A stretch of DNA of 64,000 bases, from positions 2,978,316 through 3,042,315 of the forward strand of contig CM074808.1 in assembly GCA_037447605.1 (NCBI GenBank), in the 5' to 3' direction. This document shows, in pieces, positions 21,955 through 34,743 of this stretch. The stretch is from Zygnema circumcarinatum. Lineage: Eukaryota > Streptophyta > Zygnematophyceae > Zygnematales > Zygnemataceae. Numbering within the stretch: position 1 is the first letter of the stretch; the number at the start of each line of letters is the position of its first letter. Below the pieces are notes generated by a model. That model saw only the letters and a program-made list of their open reading frames with translations, was not told where the DNA came from and did no database searches. A program made the position numbers and the translations under genes.

Positions 21955-24900
21955 ATGGATGGGGAAGGGGGAGGGAAGAAGGGTGGAAGAGGGGGAAAGA
22001 AGGAGAAAGGCAAGAAAGGGAAAGCAAAAGAGGACGATTTTGACAAGGAATTCGGAATTGGCACGGAGGAAGCCGAAGAGCTTTCGGAAGACTTAGCAGC
22101 AAGTGTTGACAAGGGGGATGAAGGGGGAGGGTTTAGCGGGAAAGGGAGGAAAGGGAGGAAGGGGGCTAGCAAGGTGGAAGATGCAGATGATGAAGCGTCA
22201 ATTAGCTCTAAAGTATCATCGGTAGATGAAGAACAAAGCAAGGGTGTGAATGCTGCCGGGCGAAGGAAAGGGAAGAAGGGCAAGAGGGGAGGGAAGGGAG
22301 AGGATGCGGAGGACGATGAAGACACAAACTCTTTGCAGGATGCTGGAAAACTGCAGGAGGTCAAGGATGAGGAAGAAGAGGAAGAGCTTGCTGAAGTGCG
22401 CTTCAGCGGGAAGAAGGGGAGCAAGAAAAGTGGTAAGGTTTCTTCAGCCTGGGAACTTCTACAAGCGGCAGAGGAGGAGGACATGGGCGAGAAGCCGGCT
22501 AAGGAGGAGGTGGAAGAGGACGCTTCTATGGAGGAAGAGCTCGTCTTTACCGGAAAGAAGAAGGGGAAGAAGGGAAGCAAGGTGGGGGATGCAGATGATG
22601 AAACATCAATTAGCTCTAAAGTATCATTGGTAGACGAAGAGCAAAGCAAGGATATGAATTCTGCCGGGCGAAAGAAGGGGAAGAAGGGCAAGAGGGGAGG
22701 GAAGGGAGAGGATGCGGAGGACGATGAAGCCACAATTTCTTCGCAGGATGCTGGAAAACTGCAGGATGAGGAAGAGGAGGAAGGGCTTGCTGAGGTGCGC
22801 TTCAGCGGGAAGAGGGGGAACAAGAAAGGTGGTAAGGTTCCTTCGGCATGGGAACTGCTACAGGCGGCAGAGGAGGAAGACATGGATGAGAAGCCAGCTA
22901 GGGAGGAGGTGGGAGAGGAAACTTCTATGGAGGAAGTGCCTGTCTTTACCGGAAAGAAGAAAGGGAAGAAGGGTAGCAAGGTGGTGGATGCAGATGAGGA
23001 GGCTTCAATCAGCAGCAAAGTGCCCTCGGTGGATGAGGAGGTGGGAGAGGAAGCTTCCATGGAGGAAGGGCTTGTCTTTACCGGAAAGAAGAAAGGGAAG
23101 AAGGGTAGCAAGGTGGTGGATGCAGATGAGGAGGGTTCAATCAGCAGCAAGGGGCCTTCGGTGGATGAGGAGCAAAGTAGGGGTGCAGGGAAGAAGAAAG
23201 GGAAGAAGGGAAAGAAGGGAGGAAAGGAAGATTATGCAGAGGATGATGAAGATTTCGCACCAGTGCAGGAGAGTGAAGGGGTATCGGGCTTGAGAACTCT
23301 AGAGGAAGAAGGGGTAGAGCTTGTCGAGAATCGGTCGAGTCAAAAGAACAAGGGCAAATCGAGCAGTAAGGCTCCGTCAGCTTGGGAGCTTCTGCAAGCA
23401 GCTGAGGAGGAAGATATAGATGAGAAGCAGTCTGAGCGGATCGGGGAAGAAGCAGAGTCTATTGAGGAAGAGCTTGTTTTTGTCGGAAAGAAGAAAGGGA
23501 AGAAAGGAAAGAAGGGGGGAAAAGTGGAGGAACTAGGGGAAAACATTTCGCAGGCTTCATTAAGCAGTAGAAGTCAGAAAGATGATTTAGATGCTTTCGA
23601 ACAGGATGATTCTGTCCCGAACAGTCAACTCAGTGAAATTATTCAGGCTGATGAAAACCCGGTGGAGGAAGGTAGTCAAGCGATGTTCACCGGCAAACCG
23701 AAGCGTACGAAGGGTAAGAAGGCTGCCCAAGATGAAGATATCGATGCGATATTGGCGGAGTTGGAGGGGCCAAAGCAAGTGGTCAATGTGGCGAGCATTG
23801 GGCAGAGTTCAGTTGCGACTGACAAGAATAAAGGCAAGAAAAAGAAAAACAGTGGAAGGACAGCAGAGGAAGAAGCAGATATTGATGCTATTTTAGCCCA
23901 ATTGGATGGTCCGAAGACCTCCCAACCCGAGTCTGCGCCACCAGTGGCAGAAAAGGAAGCTGGGGATGCTGCAGTGGAGGTAGCACAGGGGGCAGAGGGT
24001 ATGACAACAGAAGAAACAGAGGGGACCAAAGAGTCAGCTGCAGCAAAGAAGAAACAGAAAAAGAAGGAAAGGGAAAAGGCAAAGAAAACTAAGGAGGCTG
24101 AACCAATAGCAGAGGATATTCCACAGGAGGCCAAACCAGTCGATTTGAAGAAACTACCGAAGCATGTTAGGGAAATGCAGGAGCGACTTGCAAAGATAAA
24201 GGAAGCCGAGGAGAGAGCAAAGAGGGAAGAGGAAGAAAAGAGGAAGAAAGAGGAGGAAGAGGAAGCTCGACTGGCAGAGTTGGAAAGAATAAAGGAGGAG
24301 AGAAAGAGGAGGCAAAAGGAGAAGGAGAAGGAAAAGATAGCTCAGTTGAAAAGAGAAGGTAAGTTTCTGACTCAAAAGGAGAAAGAAGAGCGGAAGAAGC
24401 TGATGGCATTTAGAGAGCAGCTCTTGGCTTCTCAAGGTAGCCTTGAGGAAAAGGATGATGATGTTCAGCCAAAGAAGCCTAAAGTTATCTATGGAAAGAA
24501 AAAGAAGGGGCCCCTGGGACAGAAGGGCCAGCAGGGTGCTGAGGAGGATGAACCTGAGAGGGTGAAGGAGAATGGCGTGGAGCATCATGAAGAGACAGTA
24601 TCGACTGACGCAGCCATGGAGGCAGTTACAGAGACACAACCTTTGGAGGAGCCACCGAAGGAACCTCCCGCAGAGGAGGCAGCGCTGCTAGAAGTGGCAG
24701 AGGAAGTAGAGGAGGAAGAAGAAGAGGATTGGGACGCAAAAAGTTGGGATGCTGTCGAGGTGAATCTCATTAAAAGGAGGACCTTTGACGATGAAGAAGA
24801 AGAGGAAGAGCCAAAGAAGATGGTCAAGTCTGGCTCACTGAAAGGGGCTGCGGGAGCCAAGACCACTAGTGTGGCTGGGGGAAAAGCAGCTCCCAAAAGT

Positions 24901-27900
24901 GCGTCACAGGATGCAGTATCAGCTAAAGGAGCACCTGAAGCAGAAGACGACGAATCAGAGGATGAGTCGGAAGATGAGTCGGAGGATGAGAGTGAGAGTG
25001 AGGACGATGAGGATACTAAAAGGAAGGATCTATCAAGAAAGAGACGAGAAGAAAGGAAGGCAGAGGCCCTGAAGAATAGGTCGGCTGAAGATTTGCGATC
25101 ACCTATTTGCTGTATCTTAGGGCATGTTGACACAGGTAAAACAAAGCTTTTGGATTGTATACGACGCACAAATGTCCAGGAAGGAGAAGCGGGTGGTATT
25201 ACGCAACAGATAGGAGCAACATACTTTCCAGCAGAAAACATTCGAGAACGAACGAAGTTATTGAAGGAGGATGCTGATCTGAAGGTCCCCGGCCTTTTGA
25301 TCATTGACACGCCCGGACACGAGTCCTTCACCAATTTGCGAGCAAGGGGCTCAGGCCTCTGCGATATTGCTATACTTGTCATTGACATAATGCACGGCCT
25401 TGAGCCACAGACGATCGAGTCTCTGAACCTGCTGAAGTTGCGGAAAACTCCTTTCATTGTCGCCCTCAACAAGGTCAGTGAAGTTTTTGTCCCGAGTTTT
25501 CCTGAGGGGGCGTGTTTGTTTTTCTACATGCGAGCTTGTATATGCATACAACAAGAGAATCGTTGCATTCGTGACATTCGTTTTCGTTACAAACTTTGTA
25601 AACAGAAAATCTTCTTTTTCTCGTTTCGTTGGATGGCTTTGGTACTCCAAAAATGTTGACACTTTGGATAGTCGTGCATTTTATGAAGATCTATTGTTTA
25701 GGACTTTCTTTGATAATGAAGATTTTGCTAGAGTATGCAATGAACACCCCCCTTGATCGGGAAAACGGCATGTATCTTGACTCAATGTCTTAATTGAACT
25801 AGTTCACAAAGACATCATGCACATTTCAACAGCAGACTACAGTTTGTTGGTTTTCAGGAATCTTACCCGCTTAAAAGTTGCAAGAATCAATGCAAGACAT
25901 TTCAGAACTTGATCTCCATTTAAGATGAATTCCTGCAAACCCTAAATAACTGCATTAGAGAACCACAACATTGTGAATGTAAGCACACCTTAGTAAGTAT
26001 ACACTTTGTGCAGTGAAACTCTTCTGCGGCTCATGTGGTTCCTAAGGTATAATGGCTGAAAGATGGCTTGAGAATTGAATCTTTCTTCTCCCCCTCGAAA
26101 CTGAAGAGGAGAGCTTTTGAACAAATACAAGACGCGTGAAGGTGTTGTTAATTGAAAAAAACCTTGAAGAGACAGAAGAGTTGCACCTAACTGGAGGGAG
26201 GGTTTGGATGGAATTTTGTGGATTCTGCAAGCATTTGCCAACAGGTGGACCGAATGTACGGATGGAAAACGTGTCTCAATGCTCCTATGCGGCAGGCTTT
26301 GAAAGAGCAGAAGAAAGATGCCGTGCAGGAATTTGAACGAAGGGCGCAAGATGTGAGTGAGGAACATCTGTCGAACATTTATTTTTTTAACCATATTCAA
26401 TTAAGCAATGCAGTCCCGTTTGCTTCTCGTCTGAGTCCCTACTCCATTCCTTCGTGCACACCCCCCCCCCTCCACCCCTCAACAATTTGTGGCTAAGTTC
26501 GCAGTCGGCTTGTACAGGAAGTGTCATGTCAGACATAGGGAATTTGGATCAATCATTATCACGTAAAGAGAAGCCTAGTAGCTATCACAAAATATGGAGT
26601 GTAGAAACTGGTCGATTCAATAAGCACTGTCATTCCTTATCTCACCTCTGTGTGCTAAGGCTATCATGGTAGGCCATATTTAATTCAAGGTTGCGAAATG
26701 TTTTCGTCGAACAGACAATGTGCAATAGAGTCATTCAACATTACTTGACCAGCTACTCGGATGACTTTGGAACCTACAGGCTATCAACGAGCTTAAGGCT
26801 CAAGGGCTGAACGCCGAGATTTATTGGAAGAATCCTGACATCCGCAAATATATCAGCATAGTACCAACCTCTGCTATCAGGTATATCTCTCCCATTCATA
26901 CATTTAGGCCACTCCATGTGGAAGGTGAAAGGGGTTCAAACAGGGGAATATAAGGGTAATGGCTAAAGCAAACGAGTCAGTAGACTTTGAAACTCTAGGT
27001 TTATGAACTTTTAATTGCAAGAAATGCGAAGTACTCTATAGGAAATGGAGGGCTTGGTGCGCTATCCCCTGGTTCTATGTGGCTTCCTTTTTTCCATGCT
27101 TAAGGGGAATGCTGATCAGAATAACTTTGTCATTGCCTCTGAATCGGTCAGTAAACCCAGCAATAGATTTAAGTACTAAGAACTTAAACTGTCGTTTTTC
27201 TTATCTATGGGAAGTGCTTCACATGCATGGTTGCAGTGGAGAAGGTATCCCCGACATTTTGCTGCTGCTGGTACAGCTCACGCAGAAGATGATGCAGGAG
27301 AAGCTCATGTTTATCAGCGAAGTGCAGGTGCCATTCATGCTCCATGGTTGCCATTGTTATCATTTCTTAAGTATGGACAGCCCCTAGCGTTTCATAAATC
27401 CACAGTGGCAGTTCACACGCAGGCTCGAAGTTGATTGGTCATTCTTAAGTTCCTCCAAGACATCCCGTGGGAAATGTTCAGTCAGCTTCTATGTGGATAC
27501 ACGCATCATGTGATTTTTGCTTGTTGACTAATACCTGCAGTCTTGTGTCTGGGAAAGAGAGAATGGGAGGGAAAGATGAGATGGGGTCAGTGAAAGTGAT
27601 CGTTTGCCCCGTATTGGGAAAGGTCCCTGTTATAGCTGGTCTTTGTTTCTTGAATTAGTCAACTATTGACCATTCTGTGCACTTACCAAAAGACTCTTGC
27701 TGTTTGCAGGCGACTGTCCTGGAGGTGAAGGTGGTGGAGGGATTGGGTACCACTATTGATGTTGTCCTTGTGAACGGAGTCCTGCATGAGGGAGATCAGA
27801 TCGTCGTCTGCGGTATGCAGGTACAGCAGCCTCTTTTCTTCCTTTAAGAATTTCGGCTATTGCGTTATCTGAAACTTATTCTAACAGCTTGTTTCTGAAA

Positions 27901-30900
27901 GTTAATTGGCCTTTTTCTTTGCCCGATCGTGTAGGGGCCGATTGTGACCAACATTCGAGCGCTGCTGACACCCCACCCAATGAAAGAACTTCGAGTGAAG
28001 GTGTGTTGGTCAGAGCCATATGTCTAGCAAAAAGTGCAGGGGCCCTACTACTACTACTACTACTACTTGTAGTCAATAACGTTGAGTGGAGTGTAATGCG
28101 GGGGAGTTGCAGTGTGCTAAGCTCTTTGCTGACCGTCCAACATTCATGATGATATTCAAGCAGTTCGTATAATTCAGATGCGGCTGATTGCAGTAGATCT
28201 TCCTTAGCGAGGTGGAAAGGCCACTCTTGATTGCTGTTGAAAGTAACATCTAAAGCTCTATAATGTGTTTCGGGAAAGACAGTGTTTTCCTGACATCCTT
28301 GATTTTGTGGATATGACCCAGGGTTCATACGTTCATCATAAGGAGCTCAAGGCAGCGCAGGGCATTAAGATCACTGCTCAGGTACAGCGAGAACAAAAAA
28401 TTCAAAGGCTTGAATATCTTTCATGTCCTTCGCTAATATAATTGTTTGTTATCCGTTTTATGTCTGATACCTTGCTTGACTTACACCTTCCCTTATACCG
28501 GATTTTTATTCAACTCTCGATACGGTTGACACATGAGCCAGCCCAATTGAAAGTGATTTTAAAGTATCAAACGTGGGTGTAGACATAAGTCTTCACCAAT
28601 ATCTGTACAGCATAGATTCATTTGCGGAAGGCTCCTTCAAGAACTCTTCATGGGTTGCCACTATTGACAGGATCACCAAACCCTTTGTAACCCATGTATG
28701 TGTACATGTTTCACATGTGTATATGAAGCTCTAAGCAACCCAATTTGCGACTGTTGTTGGCATGCAGGGTCTGGAACATGCCATAGCTGGCACTCAGCTC
28801 TATGTGGTTGGGCCGGAGGATGACCTGGACGATGTGAGAGAGGAGGCAATGCAGGACGTGAAGGGCATGTTGAGTCGTGTGGACAAGTCGGGAGAGGGAG
28901 TGTGTGTGCAGGCTTCAACTTTGGGCTCCCTTGAAGCGCTGTTGGAGTTTTTGAAGAGTCCTGCAGTCAAGATTCCTGTCTCAGGAATCGCAATTGGGCC
29001 AGTTCATAAGAAGGATGTGATGCGAGCGAGCGTCATGTTGGAGCGGAAGAAGAAAGAATTCGCGGTGATTTTGGCATTTGATGTCAAGGTGGGTGGCAGA
29101 GAATTAGAAAATTGGGCTTCTTATGTGCTTGCAATTTCCTTGCCCACCCCCCCCCCCTCCTCCCTCCCCCCACCCAAACCAGCCACGGACATTGTGTACT
29201 TTAGTGTGCAAACAGTGGTAGTTGTGAACAGGCCTTGTTTGTGCGGCACCAACCCATCTTTCTTTCCTTTGTGTATTGAATCTTGAAAGGAGACTTTGTC
29301 TACTAGGTTAAGAGGAAGTACGTTTCTAGGTTTCGGGTAAGCAAAAATGTATGAGAATAGATAAATTACGCAGCGAGTAAGCGAGCACCGTTGTGGTTTA
29401 TCTGATATATTGGAGCTGTCGCCAATAGTTAGAGGAATGAATATTCTCATTCATTTTTATTTTTATTTTTTATTTATTTTTCATTTATTTTTCTATTCTT
29501 TATTGTCCTTTGTTGCGGGTTCGCCAGGTGTCAGCTGAGGCACAGGACTTGGCAAAGGAGCTTGGGGTCACCATTTTCACTGCCGATATTATCTACCATC
29601 TCTTCGATTCCTTTACTGCGTACATGAAGGATGTGAAGGAAAAAGCACGAGAAGCAACAGCAGAAGATGCTGTCTTCCCAGTGGTGCTCAAGATTCTGCC
29701 GAACTGCATCTTCAATAAGAAGGACCCCATAGTGCTGGGAGTAGAAGTGGTGGATGGCGTTGCCAAGGTTAGTATTCACCTCCAACATTGGGAAGGGGGT
29801 CGTTACCGGACAGTCTGCGAAGTTTACTTGGGATTTCATTGTCCTGTACTATTCTTGAATATTGCCTTACTGGCTTGTTGTATTATTGCCTTGTCTCGAT
29901 TTCCAGGTGGGCACGCCCATCTGCATTCCTTCGCAAGAGTTCATTGAGATTGGAAAGATTGCCTCCATGGAGAAGGATCACAAGATGACGGACGTTGCAA
30001 GAAAGGGCCAAGCGGTGGCTATGAAGGTACCGACTGTACTCACACATCGTCCGGGCAGAAACATTGATGATTGTTCAGGAATTAGCAGTAGACTCGCATA
30101 TGTCAACTTGACTTGCCAGCTCTCCCGAGACATGGCGTCATGGCCATGCCCAGCTTTCTGAAGTGCTTGGCTGTCATTTAGGATTTGCGTTTTCACCTTC
30201 CTTGGAATGCCAGTAATCTGCTTGAAGTTTTCTCATTCCCTGTGCTGTTGGTACAGATTCATGATTCATGTGTTAAGAACACGTTTGTGAGGGAAACATA
30301 TGTGTCGTACTGTTTTATCTATTCCTGCAAGCTTAGAAGATTTTGAAGTTTTGCTACTTGTTATATGATAAGCCATTAGCAAGTATTCGTGTGTGAGCGT
30401 GGTCTAACTGTAAGTTACTGAGTTGTTATTGGCATGCAGATTGTTGGTTCCAACCAAGAGGAGCTCCAAAAATCATTTGGTCGCCACTTTACACATGAGG
30501 ATGAACTCGTAAGCCGCATAAGTCGGCAATCTATCGATGTCCTCAAAGAGAACTATCGGGTACGAAAACGTTTCCTCCTGCTAACCTTACATGAACAGAC
30601 CCAGACCCATCATGGAAGACAAAAGGTGTTTTAATTGTGCTTTCTGCTGCTGTCTATCGTTAGCAAAAAGCACTTTCTCTGGGAAGCTTCAACAGAGGCA
30701 GTTCCCCATGGAGGACATCACTTGGACTGTAGAATAAGTGGGGTTTGTGAAACTATATTTTCCCATGCAAAATATCGACTGCTTGAATAAGACTGCAATA
30801 TGGTATTGTAGACCTCTAGAAGGGATCCATTCTTTTGCACAGTGAGGTAAGCCCTTACCCTTGCACCTTCAAGTGAGTCGACCTGTGAACGATAACGGGA

Positions 30901-30988
30901 GGGAGGGGCTCCATGTGTGCAGGACGACCTGACTCGAGACGACTGGATATTGGTGGTGAAGCTGAAGAAGTTATTTGAAATTCCGTAG
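21955..30988 (+). CDS. EIF5B: Translation initiation factor eIF5B, 12 exons
   Basis: Exons 21955-25473, 26245-26352, 26780-26880, 27237-27327, 27710-27820, 27935-28000, 28322-28381, 28768-29088, 29528-29767, 29907-30026, 30440-30559 and 30923-30988 join in phase to 1,640 residues. eIF5B is the GTPase (bacterial IF2 homologue) that joins the 60S subunit to the initiation complex. Residues 1-1050 are a charged Lys/Glu-rich region with GKKKGKKG blocks and large internal repeats; the G domain then shows GHVDTGKT (from residue 1056), [16 protein letters not shown] and NKVDR, the last split by intron 1, and PTSA. Domain II ([20 protein letters not shown]), domain III ([35 protein letters not shown]) and domain IV to the end [12 protein letters not shown] match human eIF5B closely. 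The N-terminal region is longer than in human (total 1,220) because of the repeats. Start: ATG at 21955, followed by the Gly/Lys-rich opening usual in the family. Confidence 0.97.
22906..23169 (+). repeat. Tandem 132-bp (44-residue) duplication inside eIF5B exon 1
   Basis: Two adjacent units beginning GAGGTGGGAGAGGAA at 22906 and 23038 encode EEVGEE[T/A][14 protein letters not shown]...VVDADEE..SISSK.PSVD. They sit in a larger repeat of about 400-530 bp marked by [13 protein letters not shown] at about 22450, 22846 and 23374. Frame is preserved throughout. Confidence 0.85.
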
Positions 30989-31790
30989 TTCCTTGGGAAG
31001 GTAACGGAAGACTTCATTTCAAGTCTGTTCTTGGATGCAACGAGTAGGGGCTGACGACTCAAGCGGAGCCTTCCAATTCGGAAGGTTTTTAGATGTTAGG
31101 AGCACATAGTCAGCAGACAAAGGCCGAGCGCGGTTGTTAGGTGAATGAGGTTATCGGGAACGAGGCAAAATTCGCCAAATCTGCAGAGTATTGTCTCTCC
31201 ACAATTTTTGCTCTGGAAGCCAACGAGCAGAGTGCTCCTTAGAAGAGGCAGAAGGCTGAAGTGAGGGGCCATCAGTTCAAAATGTTTGTATCTTCGATTT
31301 AAAGACTTTCTGCACACTCCAACTTTTCTGCTTTTCAAGATGTCAAATTTGTTCGTCATTGGCACTTTCTTATCGGTATGTGGGAAGAGGCAATTTCACA
31401 TTAAAGACAATCTCTAATAAAACTCTAAACTCTAAACTTTTCTTTTTTCCTAGGTCCTTTGCGACAAGTTCCTAGTCGTTCCCTATGATGATTTTGTCCA
31501 TGCACATTTGATGGCATTGCCACTGTGAGATCAATGCCACATCCTTTTCCTAATTATGGGAGAGGAGCTGCAGACAATCAACATCAAAACTAGAGAAAAC
31601 CCTTCTGATATGGACCCAAGAGTCACCATTCCACCCTTCAGTTACAGTATTGTACGAATCTAAGTGCTATTTGATCTCAAGTCGCATGTACAACGATAGT
31701 GCAAATGCCCAGACCCTGCGTTGGCAGATGTATGGGGAGTCCTCGTCCCTTCCTCGTCGGGTTCCCTCAGTGGAGGAGAGAGCCATCAAA
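30989..31790. other. Convergent 3' regions of eIF5B and PIG-L
   Basis: No exon recognised on either strand. Contains ACTCTAAACTCTAAACTT at about 31422-31438, a short direct repeat. Confidence 0.4.
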
Positions 31791-34743
31791 TCAGTTTTCC
31801 TTCTTGTCTGAGCCCTCAAATAGCACTCCAGTTGTTCCAACTTCAATCCGCTGCAATATGTTGACATAAGTGTATGCTGCAAATGCGACAAACAGCCATC
31901 GGAACCTGCAAAGAACAAGCAACAACCTTTAGTCTCCTGATAAAAGTGGTCGATCAAAAAGAAGGATGATCTTACTTGTTGAATTGGCTCCATTCTCTCC
32001 CTTTTTTCTTTTTTTGCTTTTTTTCAACATCGTTTAAGGACTTGGATGTCAAGGGAGGGAGAGAGATCATGTGCTCGCCAAACGAATTGGCTCCAATGGC
32101 ATCGCATGGCTTCAACATTCTTCAAAGGACTGCGGCTGAAATATATTCGCCGGTTGGGACCTCGTCCGTAAAGCTCAAATAGAGCAATTAAGATATTTAA
32201 TGGACCACAGAATTTCCGAATCAGGCTATGACTTCTCTGCACTTACACCACCGCCCATTGTTTAGTGAGTGCATCAGCAGTGTTAAGAACATGAACACCG
32301 AAACAGACTATGAAGTGAGCTGATGGGTCTCGGGCTAGAACATGATGAAACATGAAACACTTGCTCGAAAGTTCCTTTGACGATGGATTGAGAGAGAAGA
32401 TGAGAGAAGAGAGAAGATGTTGTTTGAACGTTTCTTCTAAAAGATACCGAAGGGGGAAACATGGACTTCATGAAGAGAAGCGGACCCCTTACCAACGACC
32501 ATCCTTGCAAGGTATGAGAAGGGGCTGAAGCACTCCAGTTTTCCAGGAGGGCTCTGCATGCAGTGAGGTTTACACGTCAAACTGAGTTTCCTTGACAAGC
32601 TATCAGCGAGTGGGAAGCCAAAACGAGGAGTGACTATAATCTAAAGGACTGCGGTGTAGAATGAAAATCCGCACAGTGAAGTGTTTCTCTTTCTTTCCTG
32701 TGTTTTATTTGTGGAAAGGATGAATTTTACCTCAACGAGGGAGACATGTCAGATATTGGTTTAAAGCTGTGATTGAGCTTGAAAAGGAACTGTGGGTGCT
32801 AGACAGGGGCCACTTTGGCACCGGTGGGAAAAAAAGCTCAGACCCGTTACTCTCTTCGGAAAAGGAGAGAGCTAAAGGTAACGGATCGGTTCATGCCCAC
32901 CTCACTCCTTCGTATGTGGCGATGTGGTTAGGATGGCCCGACACACCGTACGAGTCAAATGTCACAATCTGACAAAAAAAAAATGCCGAAACTCTCGCAT
33001 CAGGAAGAAGCAGCAAGGAACGGAGCTTCATAACTCTCCCAGAAACACTTCGAGAAAAGCCAACCCCCTATGTTTATGAGCCTTGGCTGGCCACTGGATC
33101 ATAACAAGAAATGTTCACAACTACCAAGGAACCACGAAGTTCAAGGCATTTGCAGGTTTGGAGGAATGCAATGCCTCACCATGGAGGCATGTGAGTCCTT
33201 GACAGCTTTCTCAAGGAGAGGCAGTAAAGTAGGCAATTCCCAATTTTCATGGAAACCATCCTGGATGAAGAACCAGGGGAGAACATTAAATAGTCGTCAA
33301 TGAATGTTTCTTGGATTTGTAGATCGCAAGGACATTCAGATTTTTCGGTATTGAGCCACTTTAGGGAGCATAATGGAAATGGTAACAGTAAGGATTGTTT
33401 TAAGAGAGTGCACCTGCAGGTGTGGATGGTCCACTATGTTGATGTTGGTAGGGCGAACCTGTTAAGACAGTATCCGTTTCAGGGATTGTAGGGTACGCTT
33501 ACAGCGTCCAGGACTCAAGAAAGATGAATGCGAGAATGTGTGCATGTGTGCGGTGTGTGTGAGAGAGAGAGCGAGAAATGGCAAACGTAGTCTTTTACTT
33601 TTTAACTTGGAAAGGGGAACCGACAAGCGGGAACACTTTCGTTGTAAATTCAGCTATTCGACTGTTTCTTCCTGGGAGAAAGGTCACATTACTGCTGAGG
33701 TTTTAGTCATAGGTCACCTTAAGCACTTGGCAAGAAGCGATTAGCTCCCTTTGCCGGATCTCTCCCAGCCCAAACGCATTTCCTGCATTTCTGCCCCATT
33801 ACACACATAACTTTCTAACATTATTCCAGTAGTGTAGGATGATCCAGGTCACATCCGATCCCACTTCATTCATGGGTTTGCATGACCATCAATGTTCAAC
33901 GATGGGCCTATTGTCAGGGCATCATGCGCCCGCCTTAAACAATTCACTTGTTCAGGATTTTCAAGCCATGCAGAATGGCAAATGTGATCAAGGTGCAAGA
34001 TCTTCAATATCCGGCCCCGCGTCGGAGTCATAACTTACCGGTAGATAGGCAAAGCACATGGAGGTGGTGGTTATCAAGAGTGGAGAGTGCCAACATGGTA
34101 GGAGCAAAAAACCTGAAGCCATCTCCCTGCCAGCACGACTCATGAATATTGCTGCCTTGCTGCGTTTGAGCAAAAGAACTTACATATGCAGTTCTTTTAC
34201 AAACACACGGAAGCAAGCCAGTCCTTGTGAATTTTTCTGGCGCTTCTCTTTCACCGAGGCGACAATATTTTCCCTCTCGTCCTAGGCATTGCTCTCATTA
34301 ATTAGGATGAGAATGAACCCAATTGCTGTGTCATCGACACTGTTTGAACCTTCAGATTTTTTGGTCTGAGGAATATCTATACAGATTGTTTGATAGAACA
34401 GGGGCACGTGGCACGTACATGCACTCATCGTCAGGATGTGCGATCACGAAAAGAATGTTTACAGGATCAGCTTCCGCTTGTCCTGCAGGAGAGAACACAA
34501 AATGTCGTGAATGACAGTAGGATTTTCTCAATGTGTTCCTGCCAATCGCGTTCGGAAGTACCAAGCTTTAAGTTCTGTGAGCATACACTTAGATACGTTT
34601 CATATTCTGAGATGGTGAATGAGGTGGGAGGAAGAGTCCGGGAGTGACTGTGTGTAAAAGAGTACAGTTCTCTTACGCAAAACCTTGTATCTCTGAATTG
34701 TTTCAAGAAAATTGTTAGCATTATTACACCCGTCTGGCTCCAT
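31791..34743 (-). CDS. PIGL: N-acetylglucosaminylphosphatidylinositol de-N-acetylase (PIG-L), 10 exons
   Basis: Exons 34677-34743, 34419-34482, 34039-34112, 33718-33782, 33414-33458, 33180-33260, 32901-32968, 32493-32553, 32079-32236 and 31791-31905 join in phase to 265 residues (human 252). The enzyme removes the acetyl group from GlcNAc-PI, step two of GPI-anchor synthesis, on the cytosolic face of the ER. Seen: the zinc-site motif AHPDDECMFFAPT rebuilt across the exon 2/3 splice, LCLSTGNAFGLGEIRQREL, VDHPHLQ/DGFHENWE, the second catalytic motif VTFDSYGVSGHPNH, LIRKFCGPLN and the C-terminal EAMRCHWSQFVWFRWLFVAF. The usual N-terminal membrane anchor is not evident in exon 1 (MEPDGCNNANNFLETIQ), which is the least certain part. 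The last intron needs a GC donor (TTTG/GCGAGC); reading past it instead would give a different 24-residue tail ending LKRC. Confidence 0.93.

Noticed and set aside
21696-23150. 484-residue minus-strand frame opposite eIF5B
   Set aside because: Ser/Pro/Phe-rich antisense shadow of the Lys/Glu-rich coding repeats; the plus frame has clear eIF5B identity.
24585-25472. 295-residue minus-strand frame
   Set aside because: Antisense to the eIF5B linker and G domain, no own motifs.
32024-32078. PIG-L ending at LKRC with TGA at 32024
   Set aside because: Loses the conserved WFR...YVNIL end, which is present in phase at 31791-31905.
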